The notes: generated by a model from the letters alone, not told the origin. A stretch of DNA of 7,550 bases from Gammaproteobacteria bacterium (GCA_002726925.1 PBTJ01000081.1:2631-10180), one strand, 5' to 3'. Counted from the first letter of the stretch, positions 1-6,513 are shown. Made by a program: numbers and translations.

Positions 1-1695
1 ATCGCGCAATTTATCCTCTTCGCCAGCGGCTTTCAGTTCGGCAATGCGCTGCTGGCGCATAGACCGTTCACGCTGACGGAGCAGGTGCGTAGAACCGTCA
101 AGCAATTCCTGCTGCCAGGCTTGGGCATTAGATGCCATGGGCTTTTTCGCCAGCTCGATAAGCTTTTGCTGTTCGACGTCTTCAGGCCAAGCAATCAATA
201 TCTCGTTGGTATCGGCCTCAGGCTGCGCGTTGAGCAAACTAACCAAGCGCCCAAGAACGCCAAACTCTTGCTGATGGGCCAACAAGTCGGCTTGGACCTC
301 GCCGTTCAATGTTTGCCAAAGATTGGGTGCCTTAAGAAGCATACTGATCAAACGTTGGGCCAATACCGAACCAAATTGGTCATCGTTACCGCTGCTGACA
401 CGGGGTTTTGACTCAACTCGCGCGGGCCTTACCGATCCGACATCCATGCCGCCAATTTCACGCACACGCTTTTTCACTAAGTCCTGCAAGATACCAGCAG
501 GGATTTTCTCCACGTAGGGGTTAGCTAAGCCTATAAACCGGGCGCGGCCATCTAAGCTCTGCAGATCAAGCCCCTCACCCAGCTTGCTAAACAAGTACTC
601 GATCCCCGGGGTAGCATTTTGTAGGAATGTGGCAAATGCCTCAGCGCCTTGATCTCGCACGAGCGAATCGGGGTCCTGACCATCAGGGAGAAATACAAAC
701 TTCAGCTGCCGATGTTCGTTTAACACGGGCAATGCGCTTTCAAGTGCGCGCCAAGCCGCAGCTCGACCCGCTTTGTCGCCATCGAAACAACAAATGACCT
801 CATCCGTGTAGCGATAAAGCTTTTGATAGTGCGCTTCACCAGTCGCCGTGCCGAGGGTCGCAACGGCGTTGGGGAATCCCCGCTGAGCCAGCGCCACCAC
901 ATCCATATACCCTTCAACCACGAGCAAACGATCAATGCTGCGCAGCGCCTTACGGGCCTCATAGAGACCATACAGCTCCTGATTTTTGGCAAACACAGGC
1001 GTCTCTGGCGAGTTGAGGTACTTGGGGCCTTCCTCGTCGCCGAGCTTGCGTCCTCCGAAGCCAATCACACGGCCCCTGACGTCGCGAATGGGGAACATGA
1101 TGCGGTGCCGAAAGCGGTCGTAAACTCTGCCGCTGTCGTTTTTGATTGTCAGCCCCGCCTTAAGCATGACATCGGCGCTAATGCCTTCCTGCTGCAGCAT
1201 CTCGCTTAGACAGTGCCAGCCTTCTGGAGCATAACCAATGCCAAAGTCTCTGGCAGTGACGCCGGTAAGGCCGCGTCCTTTCAGGTAGTCGACGGCTGCA
1301 GGCGTAGCACGTAGTTCCTGCTTATAGACCCGCTCAGCCTGTTCGAGAGACTGAAAAATGCGCTGGTCTACTTCCACATAATTGCGATTAGATTTTTCTC
1401 TGGGCACGGTTAATCCCAGATCCTTAGCCAGCGCCTCTACTGCCTCGACGAATTCCATACGCTCGTACTTCATCAGGAAGGTCAGGGCACTACCGCTCTC
1501 TTGGCAGCCAAAGCAGTGAAAAAACTGTTTCTCAGGGCTGACCGAAAAAGAAGGCGATTTTTCGTCATGGAAGGGACATAGACCCGAATAGTTCTTGCCA
1601 CTTTTTTTCAGCGTTACGCGACTGCCGACAACATCGACGATATCGGCACGATCAATTAAATCGTTGATAAAGGACTGTGGAATTAGGCCCGCCAC
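1..1695 (-). CDS. dnaG: DNA primase DnaG, C-terminus cut by window edge
   Basis: DnaG makes the short RNA primers for leading- and lagging-strand DNA synthesis and works with the replicative helicase DnaB. The frame is open from 1695 to the window edge, 565 codons; E. coli DnaG has about 581, so only the last few residues of the helicase-binding domain should be missing. The N-terminus reads (M)AGLIPQSFINDLIDRADIV. The CHC2-type zinc finger is complete (C40, H43, C61, C64 in CPFH and HCFGC). The RNA polymerase domain includes FGGRKL, and the TOPRIM core carries E261 in EGYMD, D305 and D307 in DGDKAGR, and D341 and D343 in DPDS, the metal-binding acidic residues of the family. The start is GTG: an in-frame TAA lies seven codons upstream, no other start codon falls between, and the family N-terminus begins exactly there. 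The upstream GGGTGGT is a weak ribosome site. The gene follows yqeY after 101 bases. In related genomes rpoD lies downstream; here that is outside the window. Confidence 0.98.
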   Translation of the reverse strand, partial: MAGLIPQSFINDLIDRADIVDVVGSRVTLKKSGKNYSGLCPFHDEKSPSFSVSPEKQFFHCFGCQESGSALTFLMKYERMEFVEAVEALAKDLGLTVPREKSNRNYVEVDQRIFQSLEQAERVYKQELRATPAAVDYLKGRGLTGVTARDFGIGYAPEGWHCLSEMLQQEGISADVMLKAGLTIKNDSGRVYDRFRHRIMFPIRDVRGRVIGFGGRKLGDEEGPKYLNSPETPVFAKNQELYGLYEARKALRSIDRLLVVEGYMDVVALAQRGFPNAVATLGTATGEAHYQKLYRYTDEVICCFDGDKAGRAAAWRALESALPVLNEHRQLKFVFLPDGQDPDSLVRDQGAEAFATFLQNATPGIEYLFSKLGEGLDLQSLDGRARFIGLANPYVEKIPAGILQDLVKKRVREIGGMDVGSVRPARVESKPRVSSGNDDQFGSVLAQRLISMLLKAPNLWQTLNGEVQADLLAHQQEFGVLGRLVSLLNAQPEADTNEILIAWPEDVEQQKLIELAKKPMASNAQAWQQELLDGSTHLLRQRERSMRQQRIAELKAAGEEDKLRD

Positions 1696-1717
1696 GACAC
1701 CACCCGAAGTGCATTAA

Positions 1718-1733
1718 GAGAAAAAGCATAGCA
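1718..1733 (-). promoter_or_regulatory. Possible extended -10 promoter for dnaG
   Basis: The 101-base gap between yqeY and dnaG holds TGCTATGCT (minus strand, 1733-1725), which fits an extended -10 element (TGn followed by TATGCT). No good -35 box is seen 16-18 bases upstream. The predicted start near 1718 would leave a leader of about 23 bases before the GTG of dnaG. It would give the primase gene its own weak promoter, independent of the rpsU promoter. This rests on motif match only. Confidence 0.3.
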
Positions 1734-1796
1734 CAGGGATTGGGCCGCGCTGCTAGCTGCCGTGAACGTCGAGCGATCAACAGATTTCAATACCTA

Positions 1797-2249
1797 TCAA
1801 AGATTCGCCAATTGAGTCTTCACCAGCGCGCTGGCCGTTCCCATATCCACCCGACCCTGGCCTTCGCTCTTGAGCAATCCCATAACCTTGCCCATGTCCT
1901 GCATACCTTGCGCGCCGGACTTTGTGACGAGGGCAGCAACGAAATCTGCCAGCTCGTCGCCGTCCATTTGCGCGGGCAAGAAGGCTTCGATCACGCCGAT
2001 TTCATAGGCTTCTACCGCCGCAAGATCTTCTCGGTTAGCATCGCGGAACTGTGCCATCGCATCCTTTCGTTGTTTCAACATTTTGTTGAGGACCGCAAAG
2101 ACGTCGTCGTCACTCAGGTCGCGTCGCTCATCAATCTCTATACGTTTAAGCTCGGCGTTAACCATACGCAAAGTAGCTACCCGTTCTTTATCCCGGGCCT
2201 TCATGGCTGCCTTAGTGGCTTGGCTTAGTGTTTCTTTCAGCGCGGACAT
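1797..2249 (-). CDS. yqeY: GatB/YqeY domain protein
   Basis: This 150-residue protein belongs to the YqeY family, a mostly helical domain related to the C-terminal tail domain of the GatB subunit of tRNA amidotransferase. Its cellular role is not firmly established; tRNA binding is the usual suggestion. Family features visible here are the N-terminal ATKAAMKARDKERVATLRMV segment (residues 11-30), the AYEIGVIEAFLPAQM region (81-95), and the C-terminal QDMGKVMGLLK (117-127) and GRVDMGTASALVK (132-144). The start at 2249 is chosen because GGAGG sits 4 bases upstream and the family N-terminus begins there. An ATG ten codons earlier (2279) would add MATHHTTGGG, which does not resemble the family and has no clear ribosome site. 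It lies between rpsU and dnaG, as in pseudomonads, downstream of a terminator. Confidence 0.95.
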   Translation of the reverse strand: MSALKETLSQATKAAMKARDKERVATLRMVNAELKRIEIDERRDLSDDDVFAVLNKMLKQRKDAMAQFRDANREDLAAVEAYEIGVIEAFLPAQMDGDELADFVAALVTKSGAQGMQDMGKVMGLLKSEGQGRVDMGTASALVKTQLANL

Positions 2250-2274
2250 ACCGCCTCCAGTCGTGTGATGAGTC

Positions 2275-2287
2275 GCCATCTATTCTA
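2275..2287 (-). promoter_or_regulatory. Possible -10 element upstream of yqeY
   Basis: TAGAAT (minus strand, 2287-2282) matches five of six bases of the sigma-70 -10 consensus and is identical to the -10 of the rpsU promoter. It lies about 40 bases downstream of the rpsU terminator, with a predicted start near 2275 and a leader of about 26 bases. No convincing -35 box is found at the right distance, so this is a weak candidate. Confidence 0.22.
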
Positions 2288-2327
2288 GGTCAAAGCACCC
2301 GATTCGATAGCTGAAAATATTCCGCCC

Positions 2328-2355
2328 ACAAAAAAGCCCCTGCGTAAGGGGCCTT
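2328..2355 (-). terminator. Intrinsic terminator downstream of rpsU
   Basis: On the minus strand AAGGCCCC, a loop TTACGCA, then GGGGC and a run of six T form a five-base GC stem (2352-2348 with 2340-2336), extendable by A-U and G-U pairs, followed by a T tract at 2335-2330. It sits 47 bases after the rpsU stop and about 80 bases before yqeY. This resembles the terminator known between rpsU and dnaG in E. coli, which lets S21 be made in excess over primase. Partial readthrough into yqeY-dnaG is inferred. Confidence 0.85.
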
Positions 2356-2393
2356 ATACCTCGAACGAACTAAGACTGACGCCGTAGCAGACC

Positions 2394-2411
2394 TCCTACC
2401 GACTAGTAGGA
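2394..2411 (-). other. Inverted repeat over the rpsU stop codon
   Basis: On the minus strand TCCTAC (2411-2406), loop TAGTCG (2405-2400) and GTAGGA (2399-2394) form a perfect six-base stem. The loop begins with the TAG stop codon of rpsU. The 3' arm is part of TAGGAGGT (2398-2391), a near-perfect complement to the 3' end of 16S rRNA, yet no start codon follows at a normal spacing. A role in mRNA stability or in feedback on rpsU is possible but not shown. Confidence 0.45.
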
Positions 2412-2618
2412 ACGTTCAAACTTACGTGATTCGCGCTGCAGCTTTTTTATGTGCCGCTTAACTGCAGCTGCGGCCTTGCGCTTGCGCATCGCCGTCGGCT
2501 TTTCATAAAACTCGCGACGTCGGACTTCGCTTAACACACCGGCTTTTTCACAGGAGCGTTTGAAACGTCGCAATGCGATGTCGAAGGGCTCGTTCTCTTT
2601 GACTCTAACGTGAGGCAT
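2403..2618 (-). CDS. rpsU: 30S ribosomal protein S21
   Basis: S21 is a small basic protein of the 30S subunit that lies near the anti-Shine-Dalgarno end of 16S rRNA and helps initiation. The 71-residue product has the standard length and is near-identical to gammaproteobacterial S21: [20 protein letters not shown] at the N-terminus, then [20 protein letters not shown], a run of alanines and lysines ([12 protein letters not shown]) and an arginine-rich tail ending ERSY. Start at 2618 is fixed by family length. No good Shine-Dalgarno site precedes the ATG (the upstream bases are ACAAGTTGAACC), unusual for a highly expressed ribosomal gene. It is the first gene of its operon, divergent from tsaD, with a good promoter just upstream and an intrinsic terminator after it. 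Confidence 0.98.
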   Translation of the reverse strand: MPHVRVKENEPFDIALRRFKRSCEKAGVLSEVRRREFYEKPTAMRKRKAAAAVKRHIKKLQRESRKFERSY

Positions 2619-2640
2619 GGTTCAACTTGTATCCAATGAG

Positions 2641-2676
2641 GGCGCGGATTCTACACAGTGGTCAATAGTGCGGCAA
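2641..2676 (-). promoter_or_regulatory. Sigma-70 promoter of rpsU
   Basis: On the minus strand TTGCCG (2676-2671) and TAGAAT (2653-2648) are separated by exactly 17 bases, a good match to the sigma-70 consensus (four and five of six bases). The predicted start near 2641 gives an rpsU leader of about 23 bases. It would drive rpsU and, through readthrough of the downstream terminator, yqeY and dnaG. No LexA-type CTG-N10-CAG box was found beside it, unlike the E. coli operon. Confidence 0.75.
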
Positions 2677-2753
2677 CCCCGTTAGCGACCTGACTCAAAT
2701 AGCGCGCTCGCGCGTGACATGACCTTGATGCGGCAGCGAGATCGGCAATTTTG

Positions 2754-2766
2754 TATCATGCGGTAA
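2754..2766 (+). promoter_or_regulatory. Possible -10 element of tsaD, leaderless start
   Basis: TATCAT at 2754-2759 matches five of six bases of the -10 consensus. Its expected transcription start, seven bases downstream, is position 2766, the A of the tsaD start codon, so the transcript could be leaderless. In agreement, no Shine-Dalgarno sequence lies before the ATG. However, no recognisable -35 box lies 16-18 bases upstream; the nearest TTGATG (2725-2730) is 23 bases away, too far. Confidence 0.3.
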
Positions 2767-3779
2767 TGTTAGTTCTTGGCATCGAAAGTTCCTGCGATGA
2801 GACGGGGTTAGCGCTGTACGACAGCGACCTGGGCCTGCTCACACAAGCGCTGCACAGTCAGGTCGCGCTGCATGCGGACTATGGCGGCGTTGTGCCAGAA
2901 CTGGCCTCACGGGATCATGTCCGAAAGATCACGCCATTGACGCACCGAGTGCTGAGCGATGCCGGCAAAACACTCGAAGACCTAGACGCTATCGCTTACA
3001 CCGCCGGACCAGGCCTGATGGGGGCGCTGTTAGTCGGAGCATCTTTCGCCAAAAGCTTGGCCTGGTCGCTGAACATCCCCGCCCTTGGCATTCACCATAT
3101 GGAAGCCCATTTGCTTGCTCCGCTGATCAACCGTGGTAGCAACGACTTGGGCTTGCCCTTTGTTGCGCTGCTGGTTTCCGGAGGACATACGCAACTGGTT
3201 CATGTCCGGGGATTAGGTGATTACGATATTCTCGGCGAATCCGTGGACGATGCCGCCGGCGAGGCTTTTGACAAAACTGCCAAGCTACTTGGACTGGGAT
3301 ATCCCGGCGGCCCAAAAATTGCCGCCGAGGCAGAACGAGGCAACGCCAAAAGATTCCGCTTTCCTCGTCCCATGACAGACCGTCCGGGATTGAACTTCAG
3401 TTTTAGCGGCCTTAAGACCTATGCGTTAAACACCGTACAAAGCCTGGCGCCATTGACGCAACAGGACATTGCCGATGTCTCTTCGGCCTTTGAGATTGCC
3501 GCTGTAGACACCCTGGTAATAAAGTGCCGTCGCGCCATCGAACAGACCGGAGCGAAGCAGCTGATCATTGCAGGCGGCGTGAGTGCAAACCAACGCTTGC
3601 GGGCCGAGCTGGAGGAAAAATTAGCGGCTGAGGTCGTCTATGCGCCGCTGGATTTATGCACTGATAATGGCGCCATGATCGCCTACGCGGGTGCTTTGCG
3701 ACTGCAGACAGGAGCTCGCGAAAACCTGAGCATTCACACTCGGCCCCGCTGGCCAATGACTGAGCTAACGCCGATATGA
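2766..3779 (+). CDS. tsaD: tRNA N6-adenosine threonylcarbamoyltransferase
   Basis: TsaD (formerly Gcp/YgjD) transfers the threonylcarbamoyl group from threonylcarbamoyl-AMP to A37 of tRNAs that read ANN codons, making t6A together with TsaB and TsaE. The product has 337 residues, the same as E. coli. It shows the N-terminal ASKHA-fold phosphate loop [10 protein letters not shown] (5-14), the metal-binding HMEAH (H111 and H115), the nucleotide-binding [11 protein letters not shown] (135-145), [18 protein letters not shown] (165-182), FSFSGLKT (211-218), [10 protein letters not shown] (270-279) and the third metal ligand D300 in [13 protein letters not shown] at 2751 could extend the frame by five codons, but the family N-terminus begins at the ATG at 2766. 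The stop overlaps the folB start by four bases (ATGA), which suggests coupled translation. The gene is divergent from rpsU, as in other Gammaproteobacteria. Confidence 0.98.
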   Translation: MLVLGIESSCDETGLALYDSDLGLLTQALHSQVALHADYGGVVPELASRDHVRKITPLTHRVLSDAGKTLEDLDAIAYTAGPGLMGALLVGASFAKSLAWSLNIPALGIHHMEAHLLAPLINRGSNDLGLPFVALLVSGGHTQLVHVRGLGDYDILGESVDDAAGEAFDKTAKLLGLGYPGGPKIAAEAERGNAKRFRFPRPMTDRPGLNFSFSGLKTYALNTVQSLAPLTQQDIADVSSAFEIAAVDTLVIKCRRAIEQTGAKQLIIAGGVSANQRLRAELEEKLAAEVVYAPLDLCTDNGAMIAYAGALRLQTGARENLSIHTRPRWPMTELTPI

Positions 3780-4153
3780 GCAAAGCTTCTTCGCCGCAAG
3801 ACAGAGTGCTGATCCGCGAGCTCAAAGTTGAGGCGATCCTAGGCATATTGCCTGAGGAGCGTGTGAATCCGCAGCCAGTGCTGATCAACATCACCGTGTT
3901 CACAGATACCAGGCGCGCTGCACGCAGTAAAGATATTGTAGATGCCGTCGACTATGCCGCTCTAGCAGGCGCAGCCGCCAAGCTAACAATCGACGGTAAG
4001 TATCTGTTGATTGAAACCCTGGTCGAGGATCTAGCCGCGCTGTCTTTGTCGCGGCCCCATGTCAAAGGGGTTTCGGTCCGGGTCGAAAAACCGCAAGCGG
4101 TGCCCGCTGCCAATACGGTTGGCGTGGAGATATATCGCGCCACCGAGGCCTGA
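3776..4153 (+). CDS. folB: Dihydroneopterin aldolase
   Basis: FolB cleaves 7,8-dihydroneopterin to 6-hydroxymethyl-7,8-dihydropterin and glycolaldehyde in folate synthesis, as a tunnel-shaped oligomer in the cytosol. The 125-residue product fits the family length. Visible family features are [20 protein letters not shown] (9-28) with the probable active-site E28, the [13 protein letters not shown] segment with Y60, [11 protein letters not shown] with pterin-anchoring E80, and [19 protein letters not shown] with the catalytic lysine K105. The usual GxYxWE motif is here [11 protein letters not shown], a less common variant, so epimerase or related activity cannot be excluded from sequence alone. 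The start ATG overlaps the tsaD stop by four bases. folK, the next enzyme of the pathway and a common neighbour, is not in the window. Confidence 0.92.
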   Translation: MSKASSPQDRVLIRELKVEAILGILPEERVNPQPVLINITVFTDTRRAARSKDIVDAVDYAALAGAAAKLTIDGKYLLIETLVEDLAALSLSRPHVKGVSVRVEKPQAVPAANTVGVEIYRATEA

Positions 4154-4168
4154 CACTGCCAATGCAGC

Positions 4169-5281
4169 CTATTTTTGCTTGTCTAGTAGGTAGTGTGCCA
4201 AGTGTGCTTGCCTGCGCTCGGTCAATCTCGCGCCATAAGCCGCCCCATGCAGTGCCTTTGCTTCTTCGGCAGACAGACTGATCTGCCGAAGCTGCGCAAC
4301 CAGTGCAGGCAGCTCTGCCATGAGCCGCTGGCGAATTGCGGTCGCTGGAATGAGGTCCACAAGCTGCTGCAACCGCTCTTCTGCATGGATGACTCGTAAC
4401 TGATCGAGCATTCGATGGAATTCTTTAGGCTCAACCATGGGCCACTGCTCGAGCATCGACAGATGGGCATGTCGATCCGCTGCCAACTGAGCATAGCGAT
4501 TTGGGCCGCGCAAGCGCGCGAGTATAGCTGCTAAGCCCTTTGCCGATATTGGCAGTAAGGCAAACCTAGCCGCTGGATCTGAGTGGTGCATGGGTATGGA
4601 GCCCAATGACAGGCCCGCACATTCGGGCAGCCAATACGTAAGGCCACCACATGCCTCTAGCACCTCAAAAAAACGACCGGGGTTTGGCGCTGCAAGAGCC
4701 TTCGCAAACTCCTGCCAGACCCGCTCGGCAGACAGTGTCTCGAGGTCGCGATCGCTACACATGCGCATCAGCAGGACTTGAGTTTCGTCAGCCACTTTAA
4801 ACCCGGATAGCTGCGCCGCAAATCGGGCCACACGAAATACGCGCAATGGGTCCTCCGTGAACGCGTCCGAAACATGCCTAAGCAACCCAGCAGCGATATC
4901 CGCCTGACCTTGATGCGGATCTATTAGGTGGCCGTTGGAGTCTTGGGCAATAGCATTAATGGTCAGGTCGCGGCGGCTCAGGTCTTCGTGCAGTGTGACC
5001 GATGGGTTGGCGTCAATGCTGAATCCTTTATGACCGGCACCTTGCTTCCGCTCGGTTCGGGCCAGCGCGTATTCCTCCTTGCTATCGGGGTGTAAAAATA
5101 CCGGGAAGTCCTTACCGACAGGAAGATAACCGAGGTCCAGCAACTGTTGAGGGGTTGATCCAACCACCACCCAGTCACGGTCGCTTGCAGTGGCCCTGAC
5201 CTTGAGGTCCGCGACCTGTTCAGCGATCAACGCATCGCGCACCACACCACCGACCAGATAGACCTTTAATTCCTCGTTCAT
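4169..5281 (-). CDS. cca: CCA-adding tRNA nucleotidyltransferase without HD motif
   Basis: This enzyme adds or repairs the 3'-terminal CCA of tRNAs using CTP and ATP, without a nucleic-acid template. The 370-residue product has the class II nucleotidyltransferase head: YLVGGVVRDAL (8-18), the metal-binding D34 and D36 in SDRDWVVVG, GKDFPVFLHP, YALARTERK (71-79), RRDLTINA (103-110), EDPLRVFRVARF (143-154) and SAERVWQE (184-191). E. coli Cca has 412 residues and a C-terminal HD phosphohydrolase domain with HDLGKG; here the matching place reads RFALLPISAKG (239-249), with no HD pair, and the preceding stretch is about 20 residues shorter. About nine extra residues lie between VRDAL and the DxD motif. 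Start at 5281 fits the family; an ATG at 5338 would add 19 residues lying within the end of apaH. It begins four bases after the apaH stop, with a weak ribosome site, so coupling is likely. Confidence 0.95.
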   Translation of the reverse strand: MNEELKVYLVGGVVRDALIAEQVADLKVRATASDRDWVVVGSTPQQLLDLGYLPVGKDFPVFLHPDSKEEYALARTERKQGAGHKGFSIDANPSVTLHEDLSRRDLTINAIAQDSNGHLIDPHQGQADIAAGLLRHVSDAFTEDPLRVFRVARFAAQLSGFKVADETQVLLMRMCSDRDLETLSAERVWQEFAKALAAPNPGRFFEVLEACGGLTYWLPECAGLSLGSIPMHHSDPAARFALLPISAKGLAAILARLRGPNRYAQLAADRHAHLSMLEQWPMVEPKEFHRMLDQLRVIHAEERLQQLVDLIPATAIRQRLMAELPALVAQLRQISLSAEEAKALHGAAYGARLTERRQAHLAHYLLDKQK

Positions 5282-5285
5282 CGCA

Positions 5286-6122
5286 CTACGAATCGGTAAG
5301 CGCGGATTGAGTGATTTTGCGCTGCTGCCCCAGTTCATAGGCGGTCAGCTTGCGGCCCCACACACAGCCGGTATCCAGCGCTATGCATTTGTTTGTGCCA
5401 GTTTCGCCATCCAGTGATGCCCAATGTCCAAACAAGATGATTTCGTCGACTGCCTGAAGGCGCGCATCGTCAAACCAGGGGTTCAAGCCGGCGGGTGCTG
5501 CTTGCAGCGCACCTTTATGTGCAAAGTCCATTGCCCCTGAGCTGTCCAGTAGGCGCATTCGCGTCAGATAGTTGACGATACAGCGCAGTCGACCCATACC
5601 CCGCAGATCATCAGACCAAACGGCAGGTTTGTTACCGTATAGGTCAGCAAAAAACTTGCGGTAAGAGATTTCTGCCGTCTTCGCCTTTTTGTCCGACTGC
5701 CCGATTACCGATTCAACCTCACGGGCTAAACCATCGGCCTGCACAACGGTCCAGCAACCGGGCAAACCCGCATGGGTCATGACATGACCATAATTGCGAT
5801 GGAGGAGCTTTTGTTTGCGTAGCCAATGGGCGAGATCCTCAACATCATCAGCGCCTAGCAGCTCTGCAAAGGTATCCTTGGCTCCGGCGTTATGACCACC
5901 AAACACGATGGCCAAAAAGTGCAGATCATGGTTGCCGAGTACGATATGTACCTGCTGATCCATGGCACGCAACTTGCGCAGCACCTTGAGTGAATCAGGC
6001 CCTCGGTTAATGAGATCACCCGCCAACCACAGCTCGTCACTGTCTTTGAGCCTGAGTTTTTTTAGCAGGGCCTTGAACTCGCGCCAGCAGCCTTGGATAT
6101 CACCTATTGCATAGACCGCCAT
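5286..6122 (-). CDS. apaH: Symmetrical bis(5'-nucleosyl)-tetraphosphatase
   Basis: ApaH hydrolyses Ap4A and related dinucleoside polyphosphates to two ADP and, in E. coli, also removes Np4 caps from RNA 5' ends. The 278-residue product (E. coli 280) has the metallophosphatase motifs in order: GDIQGC (7-12, D8), LAGDLINRGPDS (33-44, D36), LGNHDLH (62-68, N64 and H65), MTHAGLPG (115-122, H117) and FGHWASL (231-237, H233). The Q in GDIQG in place of H is typical of ApaH. The start at 6122 gives MAVYAIGDIQG, the family N-terminus; the open frame extends to an ATG at 6209, but that extension lies within apaG. It starts four bases after the apaG stop and ends four bases before cca. In pseudomonads glpE follows apaH; here cca does. 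Confidence 0.97.
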   Translation of the reverse strand: MAVYAIGDIQGCWREFKALLKKLRLKDSDELWLAGDLINRGPDSLKVLRKLRAMDQQVHIVLGNHDLHFLAIVFGGHNAGAKDTFAELLGADDVEDLAHWLRKQKLLHRNYGHVMTHAGLPGCWTVVQADGLAREVESVIGQSDKKAKTAEISYRKFFADLYGNKPAVWSDDLRGMGRLRCIVNYLTRMRLLDSSGAMDFAHKGALQAAPAGLNPWFDDARLQAVDEIILFGHWASLDGETGTNKCIALDTGCVWGRKLTAYELGQQRKITQSALTDS

Positions 6123-6126
6123 CGGC

Positions 6127-6513
6127 TTAATGCACCATGTTGGCAACCCGCAACGAAAATACGGGTATGGGCACGTCGAAAAGCTCACCGCTGTCGGTAC
6201 AGAACTCATAGCTGCCTTGCATGGTTCCCACCGGTGTTTTCAGCACAGCGCCGCTGGTGTAAGTGAATTGCTCATCCTGACCGAGTCGCGGTTGCTGTCC
6301 GACAACGCCGGGACCGGCTACCTCCTGCACTTCACCGCGGCCGTCGGTGATCACCCAGTGTCGATTCAGCAGCTGGCTAGGCACTACGCCATGATTGCTT
6401 ACGGTGATCGTGTAGGCAAAGGCATACCGCTCTTCCTCAGTAGATGATTCGTTCGCCAAATAGTGCACTTGCACCGACACCTCGATGGCTTGCTGCAGAT
6501 CCTTGTCGATCAA
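6127..6513 (-). CDS. apaG: ApaG (Co2+/Mg2+ efflux-associated protein), TTG start
   Basis: ApaG is a small immunoglobulin-like beta-sandwich protein of unclear biochemical role; Salmonella CorD, its homolog, affects cobalt resistance and magnesium efflux. The 128-residue product (E. coli 125) shows LNRHWVITDGRG (49-60), VAGPGVVGQQP (65-75, the conserved glycine-rich loop) and TPVGTMQGSYEF (93-104). The start is TTG at 6513, not ATG. An AGGAG seven bases upstream (6525-6521) supports it, no other start codon lies nearby in frame, and the first methionine codon downstream would remove most of the domain. The TTG overlaps the rsmA stop as TTGA, so translation is probably coupled to rsmA. Confidence 0.93.
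   Translation of the reverse strand: MIDKDLQQAIEVSVQVHYLANESSTEEERYAFAYTITVSNHGVVPSQLLNRHWVITDGRGEVQEVAGPGVVGQQPRLGQDEQFTYTSGAVLKTPVGTMQGSYEFCTDSGELFDVPIPVFSLRVANMVH

Noticed and set aside
720..1209. Open frames on both strands (minus 720-1064, plus 823-1209) as separate genes
   Set aside because: They lie in other frames over the TOPRIM region of dnaG, whose own frame is unbroken and shows all family motifs.
1..1695. Frameshifted or broken dnaG, because no single closed frame covers it
   Set aside because: Reading the minus strand codon by codon shows an unbroken frame from 1695 to 1; it lacks a stop only because it runs off the edge.
1677..2228. A 183-codon plus-strand frame as a gene
   Set aside because: It is antisense to yqeY, has no recognisable domain and no ribosome site; it follows from the codon pattern of the opposite strand.
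2641..2720. LexA box near the rpsU promoter, as in E. coli
   Set aside because: No CTG-N10-CAG match was found between rpsU and tsaD.
4156..4176. Intrinsic terminator for folB
   Set aside because: The stem is only four base pairs and three bases plus an A separate it from the T run; too weak to list as a feature.
5282..5338. Upstream ATG start for cca at 5338
   Set aside because: The extra 19 residues do not match the family and lie inside the apaH coding end.
6123..6209. Upstream ATG start for apaH at 6209
   Set aside because: The extra 29 residues fall in apaG and precede the conserved MAVYAIGDIQG N-terminus.
6130..6447. Plus-strand 105-codon frame
   Set aside because: Antisense to apaG, with no recognisable domain.
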